64,000 bases of DNA, from the NCBI GenBank assembly GCA_021234155.1, contig JAJEKV010000109.1:124001-188000 (forward strand), in the 5' to 3' direction. Every line of letters begins with the position of its first letter. The first letter of the stretch is position 1. The notes below the pieces were generated by a model. The model was not told where the DNA came from and made no database searches. It saw nothing but the letters and a program-made list of their open reading frames with translations. This DNA comes from Isoetes taiwanensis. Lineage: Eukaryota > Streptophyta > Lycopodiopsida > Isoetales > Isoetaceae. The translations under genes were made by a program, and so were the position numbers. Below are positions 45,160-56,693 of this stretch, piece by piece.

Positions 45160-46484
45160 TCTATATGAAATGCCTCAAGAATAGAAGTTTAAATTCAACA
45201 AAGAGATTGCAGAAGTCACAATCATCATCGAATTGGAGCCCTACAAATTCAAATTTCCCATTATTAACAACTTCAACAACCTAAACACACATTCTCGTTA
45301 CTTGTTTGCTCTTTTCAAAGCAATCTAACCTAAGAAATACCAGATCTTACCTTAGTGAATGCTTCTGAAACTCCTCAAATCCAGTTGCTATCCACAAACA
45401 TTCGTAATATTTTGCATTCGTAATAACAGGAATAAATTTCACATGTAAAATCTGAAGCAATTATTTCTTAGCTTAACGGCACAGATGATAACAAATTATT
45501 TTTTTTGTTGGAAAAAAAGGAAGAAAGTGCTCCATTTCTTTCAGTGTACATATATTTCATATGCCCTTCAGATTACCTGAGTGTTTTATTATTTCACAAC
45601 TCCTTACTTGCAAGCATCAGAGATACTTGACATGGTTAGATAGGTAGTCCATATGAATAATCTGATCAAACCACTTGCCTAAAAGTTCTTCATTGCCAGT
45701 TGTAGACCATATGAATAATCTGCGCTCAAGCACTTTGTTTCCTACTTCTGTTTTGTCATATGTCTCCTATAGGCAACATAGGAATTGCTTATTGTTAACC
45801 TTGCCATCTATGGATTATTATTTCTGTATTGCCGGTGTTGGGACATGTAGAATGCAGTGACCTGATCACATCTTTTAAACATTATTTCTACCATTGATTA
45901 GGACAACTTGGCATTCTGGATAGGAGCAAGTATGGGCATATGTTCATCCGAAATATGTGCATATCATTGTCTATCCTCAACAAAGATCAAACATCAGTTA
46001 CGGCCTTTTCCTGTTCCCAGCAGGAAAGGTGCCCCGGCAAAGGAGGATAGCTTTCAAGACTGCTTCATAAGTACTAACATCAAGATGCCTGTGACTGCAC
46101 AATTTATCTTGGTCTGGATGATCATCTATGTTCTCGAGCTTCCCGTGTGCAGATCCTGGATGGCCGCAAGAGCAGCTAAAGTACTTCTGTATATGTTCTC
46201 AACAATTTGGCATTGTAGAAAAGGTACCTCCTGAAAATTCCTTTCGATCAGATCGAGCTCTAACCATTTCGACAAAAAAACTGGTTTCCGATCAGATCGA
46301 GCTCTGATCATATCCTACAATTTATTATGCAAAGTAATCAAACGTGCTTTTGACTAGTTTAACAATTTTTTTTAACGAGGCATGCATGTTTAGGAAGGGT
46401 GGATCAACAGAGAAACCATGGCCTCACGATTTCTTTTCCCTAGTAAAAATCAACAGTTAAAAATTGATACTCTAGAAATACTAT
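45160..46484. other. no supported gene
   Basis: A plus-strand frame at 45908-46234 (108 residues) starts after a plausible GATTAG acceptor but matches nothing I know. GATCAGA-TCGAGC-TCTGATC at 46290-46309 is a perfect small inverted repeat, and its left part also occurs at about 46247-46262. Confidence 0.4.
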
Positions 46485-46489
46485 TTAGT

Positions 46490-46620
46490 ATACGCACCCG
46501 AATACAATAACAAAATCATAGAAAAACCATATAAAAAAGCGTATAAAACATCAAAAGGCAACCCCCTGTTATTATGCTACATATTCAATCTTTCAATGGT
46601 CGTGAAGGCAGATCATTACG
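46490..46620 (+). repeat. copy of the repeat at 1545-1640
   Basis: The order of blocks AAATCATAGAAAA, CATATAAAAAAGCGTA, AACCCCCTGTTAT and ATGCTACATATTC matches the sequence just upstream of the RT relic at 1.55-1.64 kb. Here the RT-coding part does not follow. It is a partial copy of the same old retroelement. Confidence 0.55.
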
Positions 46621-46639
46621 ACTCCCGGCAAATGGAAAT

Positions 46640-47059
46640 TAAATGAAATTAAATGATATTGATGAATATGCTGACAAAATGTCCAAAACAAACTGACAAA
46701 ATTTACGACAAAAAATGAGATGAAAATTGTGGAGTTTTTTATAAAGAAAAATATGACCTTTTTTGTGACTGAAACTTACGATTTTTCTGACGAAAAGTGG
46801 AATGTTTTTTGTAACTAAAAACCTGACGATTTTCATGACGAAAATTTTGACGTTTTTTCTTACAGAAATTCTGATGACTTTCTTATTTTGACGCAAAATC
46901 GTCAAAAAAACTGACTATTGCATTAACGTTTTTTCTAACACTTTATCATAAAATTCATCAGACAAAGCGTCAGCCAAAAGGGTCTGGACAATTTTTTGTT
47001 TTGTGAAGACTTTCTGACAATTTTTCTGACGTCTAACCCTCATTCTCTTGTAGGGTGTG
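46640..47059 (-). mobile_element. CACTA-like transposon end with subterminal repeats
   Basis: The segment is filled with short motifs such as CTGACGATTTT, TGACGTTTTTTC and GACGAAAA in both orientations, including TTGACG-CAAAAT-CGTCAA at 46888-46905. On the minus strand it begins at 47059 with CACACCCTACAAGAGAATG, close to the CACTACAAGAAAA terminus of plant CACTA elements. Dense, mixed-orientation subterminal repeats are typical of that superfamily. No transposase and no second terminus were found. Confidence 0.45.
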
Positions 47060-47950
47060 GATACAATCTTCAAGTAAAAAAGTAGCATGAATTACACTAA
47101 TAGAGAAATCTCCAACAACGTATTTAGCAATGGTCTGCATACCAGAAATCATGACAGTATGGGTATAGGTTTTTGCAATCAAAACCTTGACCTACAAAGA
47201 ATGCCAGAAGCATGAATACCGAAGCCAAGAAACGTCTCTAAAGCTCCGCTGCAATTCATGATGTGTTTTACATTTTAAGCCATCAGAATTGAAGCAAGAA
47301 TTGTCTCAGCCAATAGAAAGAACGTCAAAAGCTCCAACACGCCATAGCAAAAGAATATGCTATGATTTGAAGTCCCAAGGGAATGAAGAAGGCGGGAGAT
47401 TCCACTGCCATGATCTTTCTGCTAAGAGTTAGCTGTCACAATTTAGCTAATATTAAGGTATAATAGGCCTTGTATTACTGTAAGCCCTTTAACTTTATGC
47501 TGGAAAAGCCTTATATGGCCGGCAAACATGTAAGTGGTCTAGGGGGAAAGGAACTTACCTCTTGCATTACCTCCCCATTCCACACCACCCACCAGAAGCA
47601 GTTTAAATAAGACATGTGGTGGAGTGGAGCATTAATTGCAAACTACAAACAACTTCGAAACTTTTCTTTCCAGAATTTGGCAATGCAAAATCTAGTAATC
47701 GACCCCACAAAGCAAATTGGCTATAGAATTCAATAGTTTAATCATTTCTTTGTGCAATTTGTAAACCCTACTGGATTGAATAAGAATTTCTATTGGATCG
47801 ACTCACCACCCCACGTAGCGAGAACTGAATAAATAGGACAAAGAAAATAGGCGTAAATAAATTTTCAGCATGCAACGTAAATCGATGACGGCGCGACACA
47901 TATGGGAGAAAACGCATACGGTATTCTACGGCTCCGATCCCACCGCACTG
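47060..47950. other. upstream region of the reticulon gene, no separate feature
   Basis: AT-rich; it probably includes the promoter of the gene that follows, but no TATA box could be fixed with confidence. Confidence 0.4.
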
Positions 47951-48396
47951 CACATCAACGGTTCACAGTTTTTGCGTTACCCTCGTGCGTTTTCTCTTTT
48001 ACCTCTTTTTTTTTTCTCCCCTGCTTCACCTTCCCAGTGGCCGCCATAGCTGGCTATGGGGCGGAGCTCTTCGTCGCTTTAGGATCTTCGTTTTCAGCTC
48101 AGATTCTTCGCCGTTCCTGCCTACATATTTGCTTCCAGGTTTTTCTTTTACCCGATCTTCGTTTCGGTGTATGAGCAGAATATTAGAATTTATGTTCATG
48201 ATGTTCTCTGTTTCTTTGTCTTTTCTAAGACTTTCATGCATGATGATGTTATCCGTGTTTTTTCTGTTTGGGATTAGGGCTTGGTCTTGTTTTTAGTTAT
48301 CTCGATGATTGTTTGGATGCTTGGGTTCCTAAATCCCTACGAGTAATAATTATCTTTCACAGGTTGGTAACTTGGGATCTTTCAAAACCTAGTACT

Positions 48397-50075
48397 ATGG
48401 CAGAAAATGTGCAAGAGGATGTTTCGTCTGTCGACTCCACCACTACTGATGCTCACGATCTGCCAATGTCTACGTCTGCTATCGAGTCAGAACGTTCTGT
48501 ACCTTCGCGATTGTTTCGGAGAGAACGCAGTGTATACGAGTTGCTTGGTGGTGGTTGTAGTAAGTCTTTCATAATAGCATATTATTCATTAAAATGGTAT
48601 GATGATTACATTTCGTTTTTTCAATTTGAAATAAGGAGAATAAATGGCTTGTGTAGGTGCTGATGTAATACTGTGGAGGAAGAAACACTTATCTGCTGGG
48701 ATTTTGGCTAGTGCAACTGTGATTTTTGTTCTTTTAAAATTCTTCGACTTCACCCTTGTACAGCTTGTGTCTACAATGCTGATGATCTTAATGACCCTGC
48801 TGTTCTTGTGGTCCAACTTTGCTAGTTTTCTGAACAGGTATTGTGCGTGTGGTGGCTGGCTGAACAGCGCCAATATAACAGTAACCTAGTCCAAGCACTG
48901 TTGCCTGATGCTATTATTGTTTCTATCTGTTTTAGGCCACCTCCAAGCATTCCTGATATGCATGTATCTGAAGACGCAGCAAGTTACTATGGGAAGAAGC
49001 TGTCCTCAAAGTATAACCATGCATTTGCTTGTTTTCATAAGATTGTTTTGGGGAAAGATTTTATGTTGTTTTTAAAGGTACGTCTCAGAGTTTGCAGATT
49101 CTCTTTATATATGCCTATATTATTTATAAGTGCTTCGTCGATCTTTAATTGAGTTAGTTAATTTTCTAATTTTCAGCTAGCTGGTGGCCTGTATTTGCTC
49201 TCTATAATTGGTGGATGGTTCGAGTTCATAACAGTTGTGTATAGTGGTATGTTCTGCTGCTATATGTTTACTATTTTTTTTGCTTGCACGTTATTAATTT
49301 TGTTTGCGTCCGTTTAGTATGTCCTATTGGAGGACTTTCTTCCTGTATTCTAGATGCATCTTTGTAATATATTTTGTATTTCAAACATTCCGATTTTAGG
49401 CTTTGTAAACATGGCCTTTGTGCTTCAAAAGTGGTATAGATGAATTCTAGATCAAGTGGTATTTCTGCATTGTCTTGGTTGACATTTTTGCTAGACTATT
49501 TCATTTTTAAGAGACCGTGTTATTTTTATTACATGCTCTTTATGGGCCCCATCTTGGCATTTCAATCAGTTCTATGGCATGTTAACATGTAATTCTGTGC
49601 ATTTATACGTTAAGAAGATAAAAGTTTCCATACATTGTCAAAACGGTTGTGTTCAAATGTTAATTGAAACCTGTTTTTTTAGTTTTTTTCTTCTGCTCTC
49701 TGATTTGATATGACATATTATTGAGTATGCGTCTTTTGTGAACTACAAATATAAACAAAGGCTTGTCGCTGTCCTATGCCAAGAATGTGTAAAGAAATAT
49801 GGTTAAGTCTAAAGATCTGTTTCTGTGAGTTTGACTCTTATTTTACAGCTGACCTGGTTAAGTCATATTTTTTACTTCTCTGCTTGATTTCCTCCTTTTG
49901 AAGTGCAGGTCTAGTGGCTATTCTGGTATTCCCAGTCATTTATGAGAAGTACGAGGATAAAATTGACAAGTATGCGCAGATTGCTATTGCTGAAGTTAAT
50001 AAGTATTATAAGAAAGCTGAAGCTATGCTGAAGAAGGTTCCTAGGGCTGCTCACAAGGAGAAGAAGGCCCAGTGA
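48397..50075 (+). CDS. reticulon-like protein, plant RTNLB type (5 exons, 240 aa)
   Basis: Exons: 48397-48559, 48657-48837, 48936-49077, 49177-49246 and 49909-50075. All introns are GT-AG and phases agree, giving 240 residues. The N-terminal 45 residues are polar and Ser-rich. The reticulon homology domain starts at about residue 47 (VYELLGGG, then ADVILWRKK). The first hydrophobic hairpin covers about residues 68-109 and the second about 158-203, separated by a loop with SEDAASYYGKKL. The tail is charged and ends KKAQ, a dilysine ER-retrieval signal. Reticulons insert hairpins in the ER membrane and bend it into tubules. The ATG is the first in the exon and follows a probable 5' UTR intron ending CTTTCACAG at about 48360. 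An AATAAA lies at 50340-50345. The gene looks functional, the only complete one here. Confidence 0.93.
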
Positions 50076-50339
50076 TGTTAGCATCTAGGATAGGTCCTTT
50101 TTTATGTTAAAAGAGATTAGATAATGACCGAGCTTTATTTGCCATATTGCTTATCCTTGGAGCTTCAGTCTTTTGTTCTTGGGAAGCCCTTGCTGCTCTA
50201 CACGAGGTGTAATGCTTTGTGAAATCCCCGAGCTTGAGAACTGTCAGCTTTCTGAGCAGTAGGAACATATGATTTTTTGCTATGTGAATATGTCCACATC
50301 CAAGTTGGCGCAGCTTTTGTTAGGTTCACTTATCCATAT

Positions 50340-50345
50340 AATAAA
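50340..50345 (+). terminator. poly(A) signal of the reticulon gene
   Basis: AATAAA 265 bp after the stop codon, a usual distance for plant 3' UTRs; use not proven. Confidence 0.4.
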
Positions 50346-50349
50346 GCAC

Positions 50350-51190
50350 AGGTTGGGTTGACACAGTTTCATGCGAAATGTTGGTTCTATTCTTTGGCAA
50401 ATGGTTAGTTTAATTAGGGTTTTTATTGGATGGGCAAGCGGCTGTTTAACATAAACAGGATGAATGACTACGTTCCCATCAGTGATCTACTTTCATGGCC
50501 TTAAATTAGATCTCCTTCCCTGATATATGCGAGCTGCTACGAAGCTGGAGAATTTGCATATATAGAGTGCCCATCAGAATAATTAGTGTTCCAGGTATGC
50601 AAAAGAAGTGAAAAAAAAATAATTTATAGCCATTATGAATAACAAGTACTTATCGTGGCGGCTGCCCAGTGCTTTTTAAATGATTGAGGAGTTTGCCCAA
50701 ATGTCTTGAAAATAGCAATAAATTTCGGGAAGTGACTCTCGTAACCTAATTTGCTACAATAATCTTAATAAATGAGCACATAATCTTAGATGTTGATTCA
50801 AGGGGAAAGAGGGCATGTACGGGCCGAAACAGCTTGGCTAAAATTGTTAGCCACCACAGCTGACTTGCAAGTGTCTACGAAGTTTGTTCCTATGAAATGA
50901 ATTTTGAGGGAGTTGTGGGGCCTACCAATTAGAATTTTCTCATGAGCTTAATGTTAATGGTAATGAAGGGAGAATGGTAATGAAGGGAGCATATTATGAT
51001 AGGCCTTAAACAAATTATATAACTAAGAGCTACTCTTGCGATGATTCTTGGAGCAATGTTTAAATTTGCAAGTTGAAATGGAAAATAGTTTGTTTGACCA
51101 TTCTATCATGGCTCTAGAAAAATCAAAAACACCCTATCTATCTATCTATTAGTAGAGTTGTCATTTGACAAATTGATGTAATTACGTGGA
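50350..51190. other. no supported gene
   Basis: AT-rich. A (CTAT)n run at about 51134-51150 could be a retroelement tail, but no conserved 3' block precedes it. Confidence 0.45.
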
Positions 51191-51784
51191 ATGTTATCAT
51201 TTCACCATATGCCGCCGCTGCATGGTGCTTGAGTGAGTGATTATGTATAGGGGAATGGAGGTTGGGACTCCATTCCCAGTTTTGCAGGTGGGGTCCCACG
51301 ACCGGCATGGAGACCAATCTCCCTTAGAGTTTTTGCAAAAACAAAAACACAACAGATTCGGCGCAGATCATTAGATCCGGTGAAGAAACATCTAATGCAA
51401 GCTTCTCTACAGATCCGACGAAGAAAGATCCCTACTGCGGATAAGTAGGCTGCGAAAAAAAAACTCCACATCTGCCAAGAAATCGTGGAAGAACATCTCA
51501 GGAAAACCGCCACGCCTACTAGAAACTGCCAGATCTGTGAAGAACATCTGCGGAAAAATCGCTACGGCTGCCTTAGATCTGTGAAGAACATCTCTCGAAC
51601 TCATCTCAGGAAGAACATCTGCTAGAACGGCTACGCCGTACAACAAGAACCCTAAAGAAAAAAACCTGGGCCGCCGGTCAAGCGGAATTAGAGAAGCCGA
51701 CTTCCATTCTAGTATATTGGCTGTTGCCACGTGTCAATGTACGAATGGGCGCCAGAGAATAACGGCGACCCTATTTCCCTTGTT

Positions 51785-51909
51785 CGGTTTATTGGCTAGT
51801 CCATTGGGTTAGCAACTAAGAGATCTTGTGTTCAAGTCTCTGGGGGTCCGTCATATGTCCTCATGGACGCTGCCAATGTGGCATGACGTAAAAATACTAT
51901 CTATCTATT
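51785..51909 (+). mobile_element. tRNA-derived SINE, in copy A
   Basis: A-box-like TGGCTAGTCCATTGG at 51793-51807, B-box-like TGTTCAAGTCT at 51829-51839, then a 3' part with hairpin TGCCA-ATG-TGGCA (51871-51883), TGACGTAAAAA and a (CTAT)n tail. The hairpin, GACG/TAAAA block and tetranucleotide tail recall the LINE 3' ends. The left boundary is uncertain. Confidence 0.55.
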
Positions 51910-52858
51910 TTGTATGGGAGTAACAAAAGAAATGGAGTTAAACAGTGTAAAAGAAATGTTTCTCTTGTTCTAAACACATCCCTCTCCCTCTTGCTTGATC
52001 CTTTAACTTTTGTTTCTTACAGTGCCTCCACGAACAACGCCGAACAAACTACCATGATCATTAATCTTCATCTCATAGCCCTTGGAGCATCGGCTTCTAG
52101 TAATGGAAAACGCAAAAAAGAAGGATAAAGCCGAAATTCTTATGTATGGCAAAGATAAACCCAAGTCAATTTAGGGCTAAAAAGTTGGTCGAGACTAAAA
52201 AAAAAGAGGTCAACCTGCTCAATCAATCTCAATTCCACTTCCAGCGTCTGGCGAGAATACGATAGAAGTGGTTGGAGTCGACGTTGATAACCAAGCTGCT
52301 GCTAATGAAATAAATGTTGCAATGGAAGGTTTTCTTTGAAAAACTAACAACCTGGCCTGCCAAGAGAAAAATGGGAAGGATGGAGTGCAAGCACGACAGG
52401 CCAATCATAATAATGGAAATGAACTTGCGATCGCAATTGCACCTTTAGCTTAACCTGTTGAAGAACATGAGCTCAAATAGATCTCTGGAATTCAATTTAC
52501 AGAGGTGCCCCAACATGGTATTTACTGCAGCTCAGACAAAGCTTCTCCTAGACATCTTATAGTGCCTGAGGCAAAACTGCAAGTATTATTGGAATCATAG
52601 AACTTTTATATTAGACGACTATTTGCGAGATATAACAATGCAAAATTTAGATTATGCTATATTTACAAAGTCTACTGTGACAATATGGTTGGGTAATTTT
52701 GCTTTCAGCTTTGTCTATTTACACAACAGTGGAGCAATCTGGAGACAAAACAAACAAAGTAAACCCTGCTAAACAAATTAATTCCATCATGCTATTAGGG
52801 CATTGGCTTTGTAAAATCTGACGTAACTGTCAAATCCACCTTTCTTATAACACATAGA

Positions 52859-53066
52859 ATGAAACGGTTTAGGATAGTCGGATACCATATTTCAAAACAG
52901 AGTCATGCTCCAGATCTAGCTTTTGGATTCCAGGGCTTTAATTGGGAGTCAGCAAAGGGCCAGAAACCGTGGTATGATATTTTGCTTGAACTTGTTGAAC
53001 AAATTTCTGAGGCTGCAATCACAGATGTGCGGTTACCTCCACCTGTAGATTCTCTCAGCCCAGAAG
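52859..53066 (+). pseudogene. alpha-amylase (GH13) exon fragment, copy A
   Basis: The frame reads FGFQGFNWESAKGQKPWYD, then LPPPVDSLSPEG, ending at an AAG/GTATAA donor (53066/53067). This is the first beta strand region of plant AMY3-type plastidial alpha-amylases (QGFNWES ... WLPPPTxSVSPEGY). The usual W before LPPP is R here. The catalytic Asp and Glu lie further on and are absent. An acceptor CCAG exists before GGCTTTAATTGG (52934). Earlier parts (about 52100-52560) may derive from the same gene's N-terminal half but cannot be assigned. Confidence 0.65.
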
Positions 53067-54533
53067 GTATAATTCAAGGATTATCCAAAGGTTCACATCT
53101 ATGTTTGTCTTGTTCTCAAGTTTCTGGAATTCTATTCTACGTCTAGTTTCTGCCAATTTATAGGCTCTTTTTCAATCCTTTGAATGCTTCTTTAAAGTCT
53201 AATGATAATTTTTCTGTTGAACGTTTTAGTTTCGATCTTCAATTGAGGTTCAAATTCTGGATTCCCATCCGAATAAGAGCCCATCTGGGCAGAATCCGTT
53301 TTGTATTGGGTTGTACCCAAACTCTCTTTCATCTCTACTATTCTTATGCTATGTCCATGCTACAGCTGGTTCGTTTTTATCCTATCTCGATCCTTCAAAT
53401 ATAAGCAGCGTTCGAATTCCTCTAATATGCTATTGAATGCTGGTTCGTGCGACAAAAACATTGCCCAACACCCTAAATTATCAGACAGAAAAGAAAACAA
53501 ACGCACAAAACACGACACAAAGCAGAGCGGCTCATCCACCATCCGATTCCGGTTTCCGATGGCCAAAGAATTACCTTATATGTATGAAGAACAAAACTAC
53601 GGGGCCCCAATCCAGCGCTAATCAAACCAAAGATGATAATCCGCGATTTGTCCAACCCAGTCTCTTTGCTCTGCTAACAATTTTGCCGTTCCGCCAAACT
53701 GAGTTCCAACTCCTTGTCTCTCGCTCTTTTATACTATGCTGCACATTCCAGAAGCTCCTAGAACAACAGCCACAGGCCCTTCCGGAACCTACACCAGGCT
53801 TCTATCCCGATCTTTCCAGAAGCTCCCGAAGATATTGTTAGCCCCAGCTGTCAAATTCTCAAACGTGTAATCCCTAGTATTTTAGAAGCTCACACCTGTC
53901 CAACTCTTAACAAAAAAATAACTTCCAATAATAATACCACGTGCCCTGTTATCATTTCACCATATGCCGCCGCTGCATGGTGCTTGAGTGAGTGATTATG
54001 TATAGGGGAATGGAGGTTGGGACTCCATTCCCAGTTTTGCAGGTGGGGTCCCACGACCGGCATGGAGACCAATCTCCCTTAGAGTTTTTGCAAAAACAAA
54101 AACACAACAGATTCGGCGCAGATCATTAGATCCGGTGAAGAAACATCTAATGCAAGCTTCTCTACAGATCCGACGAAGAAAGATCCCGACTCGTGATAAG
54201 TAGCTGCAGAAAAAAACTCCACATCTGCGAAGAAATCTGTGAAGAACATCTGTGAAAACTGCTACGCCGGCACTAGAACTGCTGTATCTGTGAAGAACAT
54301 CTGTGAAAACTGCTACGCCGGCGCTAGATCTGTGAAGAACATCTCTGAACTCATCTGTGAAGAACATCTGCTAGAACGGCTACGCCGGCGCTGAAGAACC
54401 CTAAAGAAAAAAACCTGGGCCGCCGGTCAAGCGGAATTAGAGAAGCCGACTTCCATTCTAGTATATTGGCTGTTGCCACGTGTCAATGTACGAATGGGCG
54501 CCAGAGAATAACGGCGACCCTATTTCCCTTGTT

Positions 54534-54658
54534 CGGTTTATTGGCTAGTCCATTGGGTTAGCAACTAAGAGATCTTGTGTTCAAGTCTCTGGGGGTCCGT
54601 CATATGTCCTCATGGACGCTGCCAATGTGGCATGACGTAAAAATACTATCTATCTATT
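54534..54658 (+). mobile_element. tRNA-derived SINE, in copy B
   Basis: The same element as in copy A: A-box-like block at 54542-54556, B-box-like block at 54578-54588, hairpin TGCCA-ATG-TGGCA at 54620-54632 and (CTAT)n tail. Duplicated with the larger unit, not an independent insertion. Confidence 0.55.
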
Positions 54659-55016
54659 TTGTATGGGAGTAACAAAAGAAATGGAGTTAAACAGTGTAAA
54701 AGAAATGTTTCTCTTGTTCTAAACACATCCCTCTCCCTCTTGCTTGATCCTTTAACTTTTGTTTCTTACAGTGCCTCCACGAACAACGCCGAACAAACTA
54801 CCATGATCATTAATCTTCATCTCATAGCCCTTGGAGCATCGGCTTCTAGTAATGGAAAACGCAAAAAAGAAGGATAAAGCCGAAATTCTTATGTATGGCA
54901 AAGATAAACCCAAGTCAATTTAGGGCTAAAAAGTTGGTCGAGACTAAAAAAAAAGAGGTCAACCTGCTCAATCAATCTCAATTCCACTTCCAGCGTCTGG
55001 CGAGAATACGATAGAA

Positions 55017-55199
55017 GTGGTTGGAGTCGACGTTGATAACCAAGCTGCTGCTAATGAAATAAATGTTGCAATGGAAGGTTTTGCTGAAAAACTAACAACC
55101 GGTCTGCCAGTAGAAAATGGGAAGGATGGAGTGCAAGCACGACAGGCCAATCATAATAATGGAAATGAACTTGCGATCGCAATTGCACCTTTAGCTTAA
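55017..55199 (+). pseudogene. acidic open segment, possible exon
   Basis: An open frame of 60 codons with VVGVDVDNQAAANEINVAMEG and GFAEKLTTGLPVENGKDG, then stop. The frame is also open upstream (SISIPLPASGENTIE). It could be linker or N-terminal sequence of the captured amylase gene. In copy A the same stretch is broken by small indels at about 52331-52372. Confidence 0.3.
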
Positions 55200-55604
55200 C
55201 CTGTTGAAGAACATGAGCTCAAATAGATCTCTGGAATTCAATTTACAGAGGTGCCCCAACATGGTATTTACTGCAGCTCAGACAAAGCTTCTCCTAGACA
55301 TCTTATAGTGCCTGAGGCAAAACTGCAAGTATTATTGGAATCATAGAACTTTTATATTAGACGACTATTTGCGAGATATAACAATGCAAAATTTAGATTA
55401 TGCTATATTTACAGAGTCTACTGTGACAATATGGTTGGGTAATTTTGCTTTCAGCTTTGTCTATTTACACAACAGTGGAGCAATCTGGAGACAAAACAAA
55501 CAAAGTAAACCCTGCTAAACAAATTAATTCCATCATGCTATTAGGGCATTGGCTTTGTAAAATCTGACGTAACTGTCAAATCCACCTTTCTTATAACACA
55601 TAGA

Positions 55605-55812
55605 ATGAAACGGTTTAGGATAGTCGGATACCATATTTCAAAACAGAGTCATGCTCCAGATCTAGCTTTTGGATTCCAGGGCTTTAATTGGGAGTCAGCA
55701 AAGGGCCAGAAACCGTGGTATGATATTTTGCTTGAACTTGTTGAACAAATTGCTGAGGCTGCAATCACAGATGTGCGGTTACCTCCACCTGTAGATTCTC
55801 TCAGCCCAGAAG
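55605..55812 (+). pseudogene. alpha-amylase (GH13) exon fragment, copy B
   Basis: Same exon as in copy A with one visible residue change (EQIAEAA instead of EQISEAA). It keeps FNWES and LPPPVDSLSPEG and the AAG/GTATAA donor at 55812/55813. No downstream catalytic exons follow within the unit. Confidence 0.65.
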
Positions 55813-56693
55813 GTATAATTCAAGGATTATCCAAAGGTTCACATCTATGTTTGTCTTGTTCTCAAGTTTCTGGAATTCTATTCTACGTCTAGTTTCTGCC
55901 AATTTATAGGCTCTTTTTCAATCCTTTGAATGCTTCTTTAAAGTCTAATGATAATTTTTCTGTTGAACGTTTTAATTTCGATCTTCAATTGAGGTTCAAA
56001 TTCTGGATTCCCATCCGAATAAGAGCCCATCTGGGCAGAATCCGTTTTGTATTGGGTTGTACCCAAACTCTCTTTCATCTCTACTATTCTTATGCTATGT
56101 CCATGCTACAGCTGGTTCGTTTTTATCCTATCTCGATCCTTCAAATATAAGCAGCGTTCGAATTCCTCTAATATGCTATTGAATGCTGGTTCGTGCGACA
56201 AAAACATTGCCCAACACCCTAAATTATCAGACAGAAAAGAAAACAAACGCACAAAACACGACACAAAGCAGAGCGGCTCATCCACCATCCGATTCCGGTT
56301 TCCGATGGCCAAAGAATTACCTTATATGTATGAAGAACAAAAACTACAGTCCCAATCCAGGCGCTAATCAAACCAGCATGATAATCTGGCAGATTTGTCC
56401 AACCCAGTCTCTTTGCTCTGCTAACAATTTTGCCGTTCCGCCAAACTGAGTTCCAACTCCTTGTCTCTCGCTCTTTTATACTATGCTGCACATTCCAGAA
56501 GCTCCTAGAACAACAGCCACAGGCCCTTCCGGAACCTACACCAGGCTTCTATCCCGATCTTTCCAGAAGCTCCCGAAGATATTGTTAGCCCCAGCTGTCA
56601 AATTCTCAAACGTGTAATCCCTAGTATTTTAGAAGCTCACACCTGTCCAACTCTTAACAAAAAAATAACTTCCAATAATAATACCACGTGCCC

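Larger units (their letters stand above)
51192..53946. repeat. 2.75-kb tandem duplication, copy A
   Basis: It starts TGTTATCATTTCACC and ends CCACGTGCCC, directly followed by copy B. It carries a SINE (51785-51909) and alpha-amylase-like exon sequence (52859-53066). Termini are not TG...CA and there is no primer-binding site, so these are not LTRs of one element. Copy A has more broken frames than copy B. Confidence 0.92.
53947..56693. repeat. 2.75-kb tandem duplication, copy B
   Basis: Colinear with copy A from TGTTATCATTTCACC to CCACGTGCCC. Identity is nearly complete over long stretches, with clustered differences at about 54187-54400, 55080-55110 and 56340-56395. Confidence 0.92.

Noticed and set aside
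51785-51909. Functional tRNA gene
   Set aside because: Only box-like motifs are present; acceptor and anticodon stems do not form.
51192-56693. The 2.75-kb pair as LTRs of one retrotransposon
   Set aside because: The copies touch directly with no internal region, have no TG...CA ends, and carry no primer-binding site.
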